From Bacteroides sp. OM05-12 (lineage in GTDB: Bacteria > Bacteroidota > Bacteroidia > Bacteroidales > Bacteroidaceae): DNA of 64,000 nucleotides. The DNA is taken from assembly GCF_003438995.1 (NCBI RefSeq), contig NZ_QSUN01000012.1:1-64000 (forward strand). Reading direction: 5' to 3'. This document shows, one piece after another, positions 28,001 to 35,044 of this stretch. Below the pieces are notes generated by a model. The model saw nothing but the letters and a program-made list of their open reading frames with translations, searched no databases and was not told the DNA's origin. Every line of letters begins with the position of its first letter. Position 1 is the first letter of the stretch. A program made the position numbers and the translations under genes.

Positions 28001-28123
28001 GCAGGAGGCAGCTAACCCCATCATACCCAACAGCAATAAAGATATGGATTTACGCAGTCCGTTCCGCTTTTTACTGAAAGGGCCGGAAAAAACAGTCGTT
28101 ATTCTTTCTATTCGTCTTTTCAT
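25004..28123 (-). CDS. Type V pilus tip adhesin, fimbrillin-like with lectin-like C-terminus
   Basis: This 1,039-residue lipoprotein (lipobox near GLAASC, residue 41) starts with a fimbrillin-like region to about residue 420, containing NIYVLAFKVEY and LRMIAKINVQLD. BACON/Ig-like beta modules follow from about 440 to 800. The C-terminal 200 residues contain GNWRLPSPAEYTKLNN, GYYKCNAGYWVGTNDN and a closing HGIAVRCIRE. This is the pattern of FISUMP/C-type-lectin-fold domains found on tip adhesins of Mfa-type pili. It follows the anchor gene by 26 bases. It probably binds a host or bacterial ligand. The 3' end is where a variable region would sit if the downstream retroelement once acted on it. 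Confidence 0.75.
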   Translation of the reverse strand: MKRRIERITTVFSGPFSKKRNGLRKSISLLLLGMMGLAASCISEEEIYPSESGGSQTDREVNFLIAVPYAAPTGTQTGTQSRAIETDQENAIDNIYVLAFKVEYEQNGTIKSETYDYSAIGIKSATNTEGASSQSFTVKVKVKYYDQRFVVITNAEDAVTALTGDPNTWIGKDKADMLANLKVSLGQTEDRWKVISASDYTAFPMWGESGAEKITGSTNSLSMAIPMLRMIAKINVQLDETVSGLTNKFKMKSVHLYNTNTSGHVVPSIAAVKEEIRNTSQRYLFVEEPTVPSDAVLSKGPIEYTDFTAPGTPDVAMKGAIYTFETKAPSNEDRMKATCLVIGGLYGDDTNETYYRVDFFESDGKTLRDILRNYQYVVNITDVKGRGHESVDVAYKSKSVNMVAEILYWNEAGLGNNVFDGQNILSVSQDSYFFSRDAKISKEEDNVLSIMTDYKTTATAGKSGWYVEKIVDATDGTTKVGWVDLSPDQGVADNPAEVFLTVEENKTTTERSAIIWIAAGRLRYPVKVTQSLTPALGIQVVDGNNKPITELVFAGVNPATQTFTVNWQPKDADLTVINAQVGTEAFPSNSGAPTSGMVPAGNGGTKTYTIQPLAFTADELDESKGGNPFLEKVSKIDFTTTNGISFANASIFLRQINYNFVVSGTTDYILDGSTYSFNVKSNTGWRIERITEHPKGGSTPMLQFQPGDNMIEGETGGYNTTNGETITFSVITDPTQTISGTIDVVFASPDGLFSDVTVTLNIVNNVWARSNIVWVSKPNDPNYPEGGYLTFAVTPADNATIPANSQGVFFQWGSLVAISPAPLPGSTDTGYNAGKYPSGHILFDPRPSGTTYNYAWTNIPYISETTGKFGAYYEDAFKDYGEDGSGFNATVGKGDICRYISARHWVSGNWRLPSPAEYTKLNNEGNVSTGGFSTVTVPDGDDNAYGYYKCNAGYWVGTNDNTSLDKSNPTMGIFLPAEGVRHTTQKARLLVANKEGYLWTNAGVASNGYGGVTLFTTSSISTSQSIDRTHGIAVRCIRE

Positions 28124-28149
28124 TCTATATATTTTTTTTTTTCATCCTT

Positions 28150-29121
28150 TTAATAATCAGGGTACAGTTCATTACCGGAATCATTTACATTCCAGCCGTC
28201 CACCGTAACGGTAGCTTCCATGTTCGTGTCGAAGTCGAGCGTGATATGGAAAGTATGGCGGCGGTCAAAGTTGACTGTCTTGCCTTCATACGCCTTTAAG
28301 ATTAGCTGTATGAGATCTGTTTGTTGACCGGCATAACTGGGATACAGTGTTTCCCCGGTCGTCTTATTGACAAGGGTAAACCGTGGATTGCGGTTACTGC
28401 CAAGCCGAAGAACGGTCATCGTACCATCCAGTACATCAGAGTCTGCCGGGAACAGTGCCCCGGTAGTATATTGGAACGCTTTACATGAAGCGTAATTATT
28501 GTCAAAGTCATAGGAGCCGTTATCGTCGGCTATGCTGAACGAATAGGTGTTGTCCGTCCGTTCCAACCCGTTTACTGTGAATATAAGCGTGTTGGTATTC
28601 TGTATCAAGTCGAAGTCGATTATCTGGTCATCGCCGGTAATCTCTTTGTTATCCACCTTTGAAAAGAGTAACCGGGGAAGTGTGAAATCCACTATCCGGT
28701 TAGCGGGTATATCCAAATTCATTGTGCTTTCTTCCTTGCCGGGTTTAACTGCCGGAAAGTCTGCGAAAGCGGGCAGAGTGTAATAGGGTGCTTTTTCTCC
28801 CACCCACACCACGAAATTATAGATGTCGGGAGCAAGGTCTATATCCAGTTCATATTCCCTGCTCACCACAATATCATTACGGGAGGACATGGCTACAAAC
28901 CGGTTGTTACGGTCAAAAATATATAGGGTAGCTTTTTCTATAACCCCGGCATTGGACAGCCCCGTTTCGTCGTCCTCCGTATTAATCGCAAAGCGTACTT
29001 TTACAGATGCGCTTCGGGGCGGACACTCCGACAAATCCTCTTTGATGCAGGAGGAAAAGGCAAGCAGGGTACTTATAATCACAAGTACGGCGGTTATGTT
29101 ATATAGCTTTCTTTGATTCAT
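28150..29121 (-). CDS. Mfa2/FimB-type pilus anchor subunit
   Basis: This 323-residue lipoprotein (lipobox AFSSC at about residue 25) has the paired beta-sandwich pattern of FimB/Mfa2 proteins: KEDLSECP just after the lipid cysteine, ATLYIFDRNNRFVAMSS, DIYNFVVWVGEK and a final strand ATVTVDGWNVND. Mfa2-type subunits end and anchor the shaft in the outer membrane and control its length. It lies between the shaft gene (upstream) and the tip gene (downstream, 26 bases), the usual order for these pili. Confidence 0.85.
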   Translation of the reverse strand: MNQRKLYNITAVLVIISTLLAFSSCIKEDLSECPPRSASVKVRFAINTEDDETGLSNAGVIEKATLYIFDRNNRFVAMSSRNDIVVSREYELDIDLAPDIYNFVVWVGEKAPYYTLPAFADFPAVKPGKEESTMNLDIPANRIVDFTLPRLLFSKVDNKEITGDDQIIDFDLIQNTNTLIFTVNGLERTDNTYSFSIADDNGSYDFDNNYASCKAFQYTTGALFPADSDVLDGTMTVLRLGSNRNPRFTLVNKTTGETLYPSYAGQQTDLIQLILKAYEGKTVNFDRRHTFHITLDFDTNMEATVTVDGWNVNDSGNELYPDY

Positions 29122-29232
29122 TTTTTATTTGCTTACATTTTTTCTATGATTGCTTGAAAGGAGCCGGACGGAAAGAGGGTACGGCCTGTTTTCCACCCGG
29201 CTTTTCTTTATTTACTTTGATATGTCAGACCT

Positions 29233-30585
29233 TTAGGGTTCCAGCTCATAATTAGAAAGAATCGGAGTGTTCCAATTCATAATATCAATATTCGTAAAGA
29301 TATTGGTTTCCGCATCCGGCTTTTGAGTAGGATCTTTCACATCGGGCGTTGCGTTACCCGGAGCAACGATGCGGGTAATCTGACAGCGGAAAAATTCGTT
29401 GCGTACAACATCCCACTGGGCACCTTTTTCCCCGGTTTCTTTGTTGAGGTACATATTCCAGTAACACAAGCCATTGGCATAAGTTGCTTTCGATGTGTTG
29501 TTAGCTTGGGCATACGCATCGGCAGCATTGGCATCGTAAAAATAAGCCGTACCCGAAGTAGCACTGGCTGTAACGGTATAGAATGTTGTTGTCGGATTAG
29601 TAATGTTTAAATCACTCACTCGGTCTTTGATTTCATATCCACCATGACCATCAGATACAGTAATCTTATCCGGCATAAAGGTCGCACGTACCGTAACACG
29701 GGTAATTTCACCCATCGTTTTACCCTCCGAAGTGTTTTCAGCGGCATAGTGAGCATCGAGGTCTTTCACGTCAGTAACAGTCGTTACAACAGTTTTCCAA
29801 TCCGCAGTTGTGGCTGCATCCGAAAATTCAGAGGACAGGTAGCTACCCGAAGCCCAGTTAGGATCTTCAAAATTTGGGGAAGCTTTTTGTACCAGGTAGG
29901 ATCTTTCGTTGAAGTTGTTAATGGCAAACTCCAATGTGCCAAGTTCTCCTTCAACACCATCTTGTTTCATACCGGACGATTTTTCTACTGTTACCTTTGC
30001 CACCATACGCTGTACGGTTGCGATAATGGTGTTGCGCGAATCAGTTTCGTCAGCAACGAAATTAGCATCTACCACAGCAGTTGAGAACATCGGAATACCG
30101 TTTGTTAAATTCGTCAGTTGAGCACGGGTAAGTGTCTGGGCTGTCGTCAACACCTTGCTTAAAGTTTGATTTTCCAATCCTGTTGCTATCGCAGAGGGGA
30201 GGTTAATACCCACCAATATGGATTTAGGGCCCGTTGTGGTTGGAATCTTCTTTTGAGCTTCGTATAAATCACCGTTAGCAGTAGCCGCACCCTGCTGGAA
30301 ATCACTTGCACCAAGATTTGTATGTGACAAATACGCACCACTGGAAGTATAGATATATACATCCACTCCTTTTACGGCCGCCTCAGCATCCGTTGCGTTC
30401 ACATCCTCCGTTGTTGCACGTGTCTGCGGTGCATTCGTACTTGGGAAGTTAATGGAAACCTTCATGTAAGTTTCCGTACCGTTGTCGGTTTCTCCACCCG
30501 TTACCTCATCGTTATTAGAACAGCTTGTTAAGCCCAGCGTGAGGGCAGCGACAGCCATAATCGCATACTTGAATTTTACTTTCAT
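29233..30585 (-). CDS. mfa1: Mfa1-type major fimbrial subunit
   Basis: This 450-residue prepilin begins MKVKFKYAIMAVAALTLGLTSC, a lipoprotein signal. The mature part has YMKVSINFPS, then TRATTEDVNATDAEAAVKGVDVYIYT, with an Arg site (PQTRA) where Mfa1/FimA precursors are cleaved by an Arg-specific protease to free the donor-strand groove. The C-terminus TNIDIMNWNTPILSNYELEP is typical of the family donor strand. It forms the pilus shaft. It lies 68 bases after the DUF3575 gene and 111 bases before the anchor gene. Confidence 0.9.
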   Translation of the reverse strand: MKVKFKYAIMAVAALTLGLTSCSNNDEVTGGETDNGTETYMKVSINFPSTNAPQTRATTEDVNATDAEAAVKGVDVYIYTSSGAYLSHTNLGASDFQQGAATANGDLYEAQKKIPTTTGPKSILVGINLPSAIATGLENQTLSKVLTTAQTLTRAQLTNLTNGIPMFSTAVVDANFVADETDSRNTIIATVQRMVAKVTVEKSSGMKQDGVEGELGTLEFAINNFNERSYLVQKASPNFEDPNWASGSYLSSEFSDAATTADWKTVVTTVTDVKDLDAHYAAENTSEGKTMGEITRVTVRATFMPDKITVSDGHGGYEIKDRVSDLNITNPTTTFYTVTASATSGTAYFYDANAADAYAQANNTSKATYANGLCYWNMYLNKETGEKGAQWDVVRNEFFRCQITRIVAPGNATPDVKDPTQKPDAETNIFTNIDIMNWNTPILSNYELEP

Positions 30586-30653
30586 CGTTTAAAAATTTAA
30601 TTGTAAAAATTGTTTTAACTTGTTACCAATCACTTATTTATTATTCATTGTTT

Positions 30654-32006
30654 CTATCTGTCTGTTGAGCTCCAGTAAACCCGGATGAACGTTCCGTTAC
30701 GCAGTTTGGGGAAAAGATTCGTTTTCATATATTCCCAACTACGACCACCATTTAATTGGTGTAGCAGGGTTTGCCGTCCCGTTTGCGTCCGACTGTCCCA
30801 TATCGGGCGGGTGTCGATTATCTCCAGCACTTCACGCTGTGAGGGAACATTACTGTCAGCGGCAACAAGCCGTCGTAATCCCTGCCAGTCTGCCGAGCCG
30901 TTATGCAAGAGTATCGTTTCCTTGCTTACCGGGGTGTTTGCCAGTATATAATCCCGGACGGCCGCGGCCCTTTCTCCGGCAAGTTGTTCGTTTACACTCG
31001 CAGAGCCTTCCGGTGAGGCAAAACCGGCAATCACAATACGGCAGATCTTGGTTTCTTTACTATTAACTATGCTTCTTACGGCATCAAGTAACGCAGCCAG
31101 TGTAGCGGAATTTCCGGCAAAATAGCTTTCGATTACGCTCTTATTGACGGGATAATAGACCGTAAGTACATTATCTCGCTCGTCATTATAATACCGTATG
31201 GGATTTGCCGGGTCAAATTCCGAGGCCGGAAGTACGAACGGGTATTTCTCGGACAGGATTTCGATTTCTGATTTCTCCGGCAGGATAGTTACTACCTTCG
31301 GTTCTGTTTCTTCCACAGGTATAACCGGTGTCGTTGTTTCAGAAACAACCTCCGGTATATTCAGCGGGGCAGGACTTACAGTGGCCTTTTTCTTCCCTCC
31401 AAAAGTATAGATAAGGGTTATGCCCGCTTTGGTAGGGCCAAAATAATGCCGGGTCGCGTCTCCCAGCTTCTTGCCGCAGGTTACACACTCGTATTTACTA
31501 TAATTCAGATAAGCGTAGCCAACCCCTAAAGTGGCCTCCATTCCCCAATTACGGGTAAAGTTCCAACGATAGCCGTATGAAAGCCCCGCTCCGGCAAGCC
31601 AGCCCTGGAAGCGGTGTGTCGCCATATAGTCGGAAAAAATGGAATTTGGAAGGCCGCCTATGTTATAGTAGGCATAGTGCGCGTGGAGGCCGAGGAAGTG
31701 GCCGGAAAAGGTTTCTTTCGTCCAGTAACGAAACTCCGGCTGGATCAGTAAGTGCTTCCACTTGCGGTTATCGGAAAAACTGAACGGATTCCAGTTAGCC
31801 GACATATCGAACGAAGTACGCCTGCCCGTGCGAAACTCAACGCCCAAGTTCAGCGTACTTGTCGCATCGTACAGCAGGTTTGTCTTTATGCCGACCGCAG
31901 GGGGCGGACTGACAATTTTCTCCTGTCCGTGCACTTTCTGTATCACCAATAGAAAAACAAGGGTAAGAAATACCCATTGCCTTAAATACAATCTGTAATT
32001 CACCAT
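30654..32006 (-). CDS. DUF3575 outer-membrane protein with OmpA-like domain
   Basis: This 450-residue protein has a signal peptide (WVFLTLVFLLVIQKVHGQ). A DUF3575 beta-barrel follows to about residue 205 (GIKTNLLYDATSTLNLGVEFR, WLAGAGLSYGYRW). After a Pro/Glu/Thr linker comes an OmpA-like peptidoglycan-binding domain (ICRIVIAGFASPEGSASVNEQLAGERAAAVRDYI). Such genes head many Bacteroidales type V pilus operons and may form the outer-membrane base or stabilise the envelope. It is the first gene of the leftward pilus operon. Only 39 bases separate its ATG from the left inverted repeat of the proposed invertible segment. Confidence 0.88.
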   Translation of the reverse strand: MVNYRLYLRQWVFLTLVFLLVIQKVHGQEKIVSPPPAVGIKTNLLYDATSTLNLGVEFRTGRRTSFDMSANWNPFSFSDNRKWKHLLIQPEFRYWTKETFSGHFLGLHAHYAYYNIGGLPNSIFSDYMATHRFQGWLAGAGLSYGYRWNFTRNWGMEATLGVGYAYLNYSKYECVTCGKKLGDATRHYFGPTKAGITLIYTFGGKKKATVSPAPLNIPEVVSETTTPVIPVEETEPKVVTILPEKSEIEILSEKYPFVLPASEFDPANPIRYYNDERDNVLTVYYPVNKSVIESYFAGNSATLAALLDAVRSIVNSKETKICRIVIAGFASPEGSASVNEQLAGERAAAVRDYILANTPVSKETILLHNGSADWQGLRRLVAADSNVPSQREVLEIIDTRPIWDSRTQTGRQTLLHQLNGGRSWEYMKTNLFPKLRNGTFIRVYWSSTDR

Positions 32007-32045
32007 TAAATATTTGTACTTTGTTTAATCTCTTGAATGAATAAT

Positions 32046-32071
32046 CGTTACCGACACTTTAGAAGTGTGGG
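32046..32071 (+). repeat. Left inverted repeat of the switch
   Basis: The 26-base word starts CGTTACCGACACTT and ends AAGTGTGGG. It is itself an imperfect dyad (CCGACACTT-TAG-AAGTGTGGG), as expected for a recombinase site where two monomers bind around a short crossover region. Homology with the right copy stops sharply on both sides. Confidence 0.85.
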
Positions 32072-32150
32072 TAACAATTTTAGAGAAAATAATACGCCTT
32101 AAATATCAATCGCTTACATAGCTTTTAGTTTTAATAAAGCAAGGGCTTGT

Positions 32151-32167
32151 TAAACATTAGTAAAACA
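32151..32167 (+). promoter_or_regulatory. Operator-like repeat 1 upstream of araC-type gene
   Basis: TAAACATTAGTAAAACA. Its last 16 bases recur exactly at 32275-32290. The word contains two TAAAACA-like half-sites 11 bases (one helical turn) apart, a spacing used by AraC-family proteins. A structured stretch with AACCC/GGGTT dyads lies between the two copies (32199-32241). The gap 32007-32309 holds only these elements and the left inverted repeat. Confidence 0.5.
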
Positions 32168-32272
32168 TGGCGTTTGGATTCCGGCCATAAATAGCAGAGA
32201 CGATAACCCGTAAGGGTTACCAATTACCGGGTTAATGGTAAGTCTTTGATGTAGATTCGGTTTCTTAATTTG

Positions 32273-32290
32273 TAAAACATTAGTAAAACA
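32273..32290 (+). promoter_or_regulatory. Operator-like repeat 2 upstream of araC-type gene
   Basis: TAAAACATTAGTAAAACA, two TAAAACA half-sites with an 11-base period. It lies 20 bases before the regulator ATG and directly after TTAATTTG (32265-32272), a one-mismatch -7 box. Binding here could repress the regulator gene (autoregulation). That is inference. Confidence 0.5.
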
Positions 32291-32309
32291 ATCTAATAAT
32301 CACATAGTT

Positions 32310-33182
32310 ATGGATATTTTATATAAAGCGGAACATTTGGCTTGCCCTTACTACGAACAAGGGGAAAGGCCGGTTATTGAGGTGGCAAAAATGGTAATAG
32401 GAGAAAAGAAAAAATTGTCAGTTGCCAATAATGAGATCGTTTGCATGATTGAAGGACGGATGAGATTCTATTTCCTGGAAATTCGGACATACGAGGCTGT
32501 AAAGGGAGAGATTTTATTTCTTCCCGTTGGAGGCAATTATTCCTATGAGGCTTTGACAGAGTGCATGGTTGTGATTTTCAGAGTGCACAAGCCGATCCAA
32601 TTTTGTGAAAATTATTCCATTGAAAAACTGTACGGAAACAATAAATTCATATCCCCGGAAGATTTTGATACACTGCCACAGACCGTACCTGCCGGGATTT
32701 TGGAAATCAATTCGCGGGTATGGTATTTCTTGGACGGGGTTATCGACTGCATAACGGACGGACTAAAGTGCCGTTGTTGGTTTGATTTGAAAGTCAAGGA
32801 ATTATTTGCCCTTTTCCGTGTTTACTACACAAAGGAAGCATTATCATGCTTTTTCAATACGATACTCTCCGGAGACACGGCTTTTTCCGAATATGTCCGG
32901 CTGAACTGGCGGCTCTATCATTCTATTGATAAGCTGGCCGAGTCCATGAACTTGACCCGCAAACAATTCACAAAGCGATTTGTGAAAATATTTGGAGAAC
33001 TACCTAATCGTTGGATGATAGAACGTAAAGCGCAGGCGGTACATAAAGAGATCACTTCGACAAAAAAATCATTCAAGCAAATAGCGATGGAAAACGGTTT
33101 TAATTCGGACACGGTATTCATTCGCTTTTGTAAAAAAGAACTCGGAAAAACGCCTACCGAATTACGGGAAGATGCGGAGTAA
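32310..33182 (+). CDS. AraC-family regulator inside the invertible segment
   Basis: This 290-residue regulator has an N-terminal cupin-like sensor (about residues 25-100, MIEGRMRFYFLEIRTYEAVKGEILFLPVGG). The C-terminal double helix-turn-helix covers about 200-285: SIDKLAESMNLTRKQFTKRFVKIFGELPNRWMIERKAQAVHKEI, then SFKQIAMENGFNSDTVFIRFCKKELGKTP. It is transcribed away from the pilus operon in this orientation. Position suggests it controls the pilus genes and itself. It is the full-length counterpart of the sensor-only protein at 22065, at the other end of the cluster. Confidence 0.88.
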   Translation: MDILYKAEHLACPYYEQGERPVIEVAKMVIGEKKKLSVANNEIVCMIEGRMRFYFLEIRTYEAVKGEILFLPVGGNYSYEALTECMVVIFRVHKPIQFCENYSIEKLYGNNKFISPEDFDTLPQTVPAGILEINSRVWYFLDGVIDCITDGLKCRCWFDLKVKELFALFRVYYTKEALSCFFNTILSGDTAFSEYVRLNWRLYHSIDKLAESMNLTRKQFTKRFVKIFGELPNRWMIERKAQAVHKEITSTKKSFKQIAMENGFNSDTVFIRFCKKELGKTPTELREDAE

Positions 33183-33240
33183 GGGAAAAAAGGTAAGGAG
33201 AAAGTGAAAAAAAGTCAGGTAGCGGTAAGGAAATAGTGCC

Positions 33241-33248
33241 TATTTTTG
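33241..33248 (+). promoter_or_regulatory. Outward-facing -7 box at right end of the switch
   Basis: TATTTTTG is a perfect TAnnTTTG match, 43 bases inside the right inverted repeat and reading out of the segment. No TTG lies at the -33 position, so it may need an activator. In the present orientation it reads towards the 3' end of the recombinase gene. After inversion it would read into the pilus operon with a leader of about 100 bases. Confidence 0.5.
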
Positions 33249-33291
33249 CACCCGTTATGCTGACAAAGCACGAGTAGAGGGTATAAGGATT

Positions 33292-33317
33292 CCCACACTT
33301 CTAAAGTGTCGGTAACG
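33292..33317 (-). repeat. Right inverted repeat of the switch
   Basis: This is an exact reverse complement of the 26-base word at 32046-32071, starting CCCACACTT and ending GGTAACG on the plus strand. Confidence 0.85.
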
Positions 33318-33339
33318 GCACAATGCCATAACTACAATA

Positions 33340-33347
33340 CAAAGGTA
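33340..33347 (-). promoter_or_regulatory. -7 box pointing into the invertible segment
   Basis: On the minus strand TACCTTTG matches TAnnTTTG exactly, 23 bases outside the right inverted repeat. It would transcribe leftward into the segment: antisense to the regulator in the present orientation, sense to it after inversion. No good -33 box is seen. Apart from this box and those above, the gap 33183-33526 shows nothing recognisable. Confidence 0.45.
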
Positions 33348-33526
33348 CTAAAATCTCAAAGTTCAGACTAATTGTTTCCCGTTTTAACACTCATGTGTAA
33401 ATTATCGGTTTCTCTATAAGTATAAGCACATGACATCCTTAACCTGCCGTATAGCGACAGGCTCTAGTGGGAGTTTGGAATGATAAAACAGTTATCCTTT
33501 GTTCGTGCCGCAGCACTAAAAAGGGC

Positions 33527-34792
33527 TTACCCGTAAACGGCGGATGTTATCTTGTCATTAGCTGAATCCAACAGAGAGTTATCCAACTGATCCAGGTAGA
33601 TTAACGTTGTTTTTTCCGATTTATGCCCCAGGCACTCACTGATTACCCGTAAAGGTAAATCCTGCTGCTTACCCATATTTGCCCAGGAATGCCGCGCCCA
33701 GTGCGTACTTAGCTGCCGGGGAATGTCAGCCATGGCAGCCAGTTTCTTCAACCGCAGGTTTTGAATACGCAATCCGTTCTCGTATTGCGGCCTGTAATCT
33801 TTTCCCATATCCCGGATTATAGGAAATAAAAAAGGTGTTCCGATGGTTTCCTTAGAAAAGCTGTCAATGATCGCTTTCATTTCGTTATTGACCTTCACCT
33901 CCATTTGCTGACCGGTCTTTTTACGTACATACTTGATAACCCCGCTTCGGATATTACTTTTCTGCAAATAGGCCAGGTCGATGAAGCACATACCGCGAGC
34001 GTTGAAGCAGAAGGCGAAATAACGTTGCGCGGTGTAGAGTTTTTCCAATTCGATGCGCTTTGCGTTATCCGGCTCCTGCTCTTTGACAAGGCCGTTCAAA
34101 TCCAGAGAGAGCAGCTTTTGTACTTCTTCCAACCTCAACGCACGTTTCATGGTTTTGGTTACGCCGGTATATACCCCGGCAAAGGGTTTCTCGTCCCGGC
34201 CGCGTATGATCTTCTCGGCAACCGCCTTGTTGTAAATCGCCCGCAGGTTCCGCATATAATACGAAATCGTATTGGGCATACAGCACGTTTTCAAGTATAT
34301 CTCAAATTCCTTTATCAAACGGGCGTTGATCTCCCGCAGGGGAATATCCTGTCCTTTATTAAATTTGATAAGTCCGCGTGTTACGGTACGGTACGCGTTG
34401 GCGGTGCGGCCCTGCCCCAGCCGTTTGAGTTCAGACGCGAGCGTATCACAGTAACCCGAAAGCGTACTGTTGTCTTTTCGCTGGCGGTAGAGTCTTACCA
34501 AATCCTCCACACTATACCGCCCTTGCTTTTCCAGCGTCTGCAGGTGGGTATTCAGCAACTCCACCTCATCGTTCACACGCCGCGCCAACAGTTCCAATGC
34601 GGCCAAGCGGCGGGGATTGTTGTCGGGGTAAATCACTTCCTGCGTTTCCTTGTTCCATTCTTCGGGGTAAAGACGGCAACCCGGAAGGGTTACGGTCTTT
34701 ACCTGCCGGTTGTGAATTACACGCAGGGATAGGCTTCCTGGATGGTGGCCTTCCTTTGTGGAAGGACGCAACACTAAATTCATGCTTGTCAT
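33527..34792 (-). CDS. Tyrosine site-specific recombinase
   Basis: This 421-residue tyrosine recombinase has an N-terminal arm domain (SLRVIHNRQVKTVTLPGCRLYPEEWN), a SAM-like core-binding domain (GYCDTLASELKRLGQGRTANAYRTV) and a catalytic domain. The catalytic residues are Arg in FNARGMCFIDLAYL, Lys in YVRKKTGQQ, HWARHSWA (HxxR, near 364), LGHKSEKTT and the Tyr nucleophile in TLIYLDQL near 397. Bacteroidales invertases and ICE integrases both belong to this family. Position next to the 26-bp inverted repeats favours an invertase. A role as ICE integrase cannot be excluded. Its promoter box is at 34820. Confidence 0.92.
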   Translation of the reverse strand: MTSMNLVLRPSTKEGHHPGSLSLRVIHNRQVKTVTLPGCRLYPEEWNKETQEVIYPDNNPRRLAALELLARRVNDEVELLNTHLQTLEKQGRYSVEDLVRLYRQRKDNSTLSGYCDTLASELKRLGQGRTANAYRTVTRGLIKFNKGQDIPLREINARLIKEFEIYLKTCCMPNTISYYMRNLRAIYNKAVAEKIIRGRDEKPFAGVYTGVTKTMKRALRLEEVQKLLSLDLNGLVKEQEPDNAKRIELEKLYTAQRYFAFCFNARGMCFIDLAYLQKSNIRSGVIKYVRKKTGQQMEVKVNNEMKAIIDSFSKETIGTPFLFPIIRDMGKDYRPQYENGLRIQNLRLKKLAAMADIPRQLSTHWARHSWANMGKQQDLPLRVISECLGHKSEKTTLIYLDQLDNSLLDSANDKITSAVYG

Positions 34793-34819
34793 ACTAAATA
34801 TTATATTAAAAATCAGTCA

Positions 34820-34827
34820 CAAAAGTA
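34820..34827 (-). promoter_or_regulatory. -7 box of the recombinase gene
   Basis: On the minus strand TACTTTTG matches TAnnTTTG, 28 bases upstream of the recombinase ATG at 34792. Confidence 0.65.
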
Positions 34828-35044
34828 TAGTATGACCGCAACAAATATCTTCCTATGCCATATATAAAGACTTTATAATTAAAAGGTAAGGGGGTAGCAT
34901 ATCATCCTGTTACTTTCTTGAATAGACCATACCCATAACTCAGTTACCATGTATTTTGTTTTCGGTTACCTCCCAAACCGACCGGGTGGACTGCCCCGGA
35001 AATAAGGCTATATCCTTTCCGAAAATTACTAATTACAGCAGATA

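Larger units (their letters stand above)
32046..33317. other. Probable invertible DNA segment carrying an AraC regulator
   Basis: Two perfect 26-bp inverted repeats (32046-32071 and 33292-33317) bound a 1,272-base segment. It contains one complete AraC gene, its upstream region and an outward promoter box at the right end. A tyrosine recombinase gene lies 210 bases to the right and the pilus operon starts 39 bases to the left. This is the layout of a phase-variation switch: inversion would point the right-end promoter at the pilus operon and reverse the AraC gene. Inversion itself is inferred. Confidence 0.7.

Noticed and set aside
33527..34792. Calling the recombinase the ICE integrase outright
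   Set aside because: It lies next to inverted repeats rather than to a visible attachment site; no direct repeat marking an ICE end could be found within the window.
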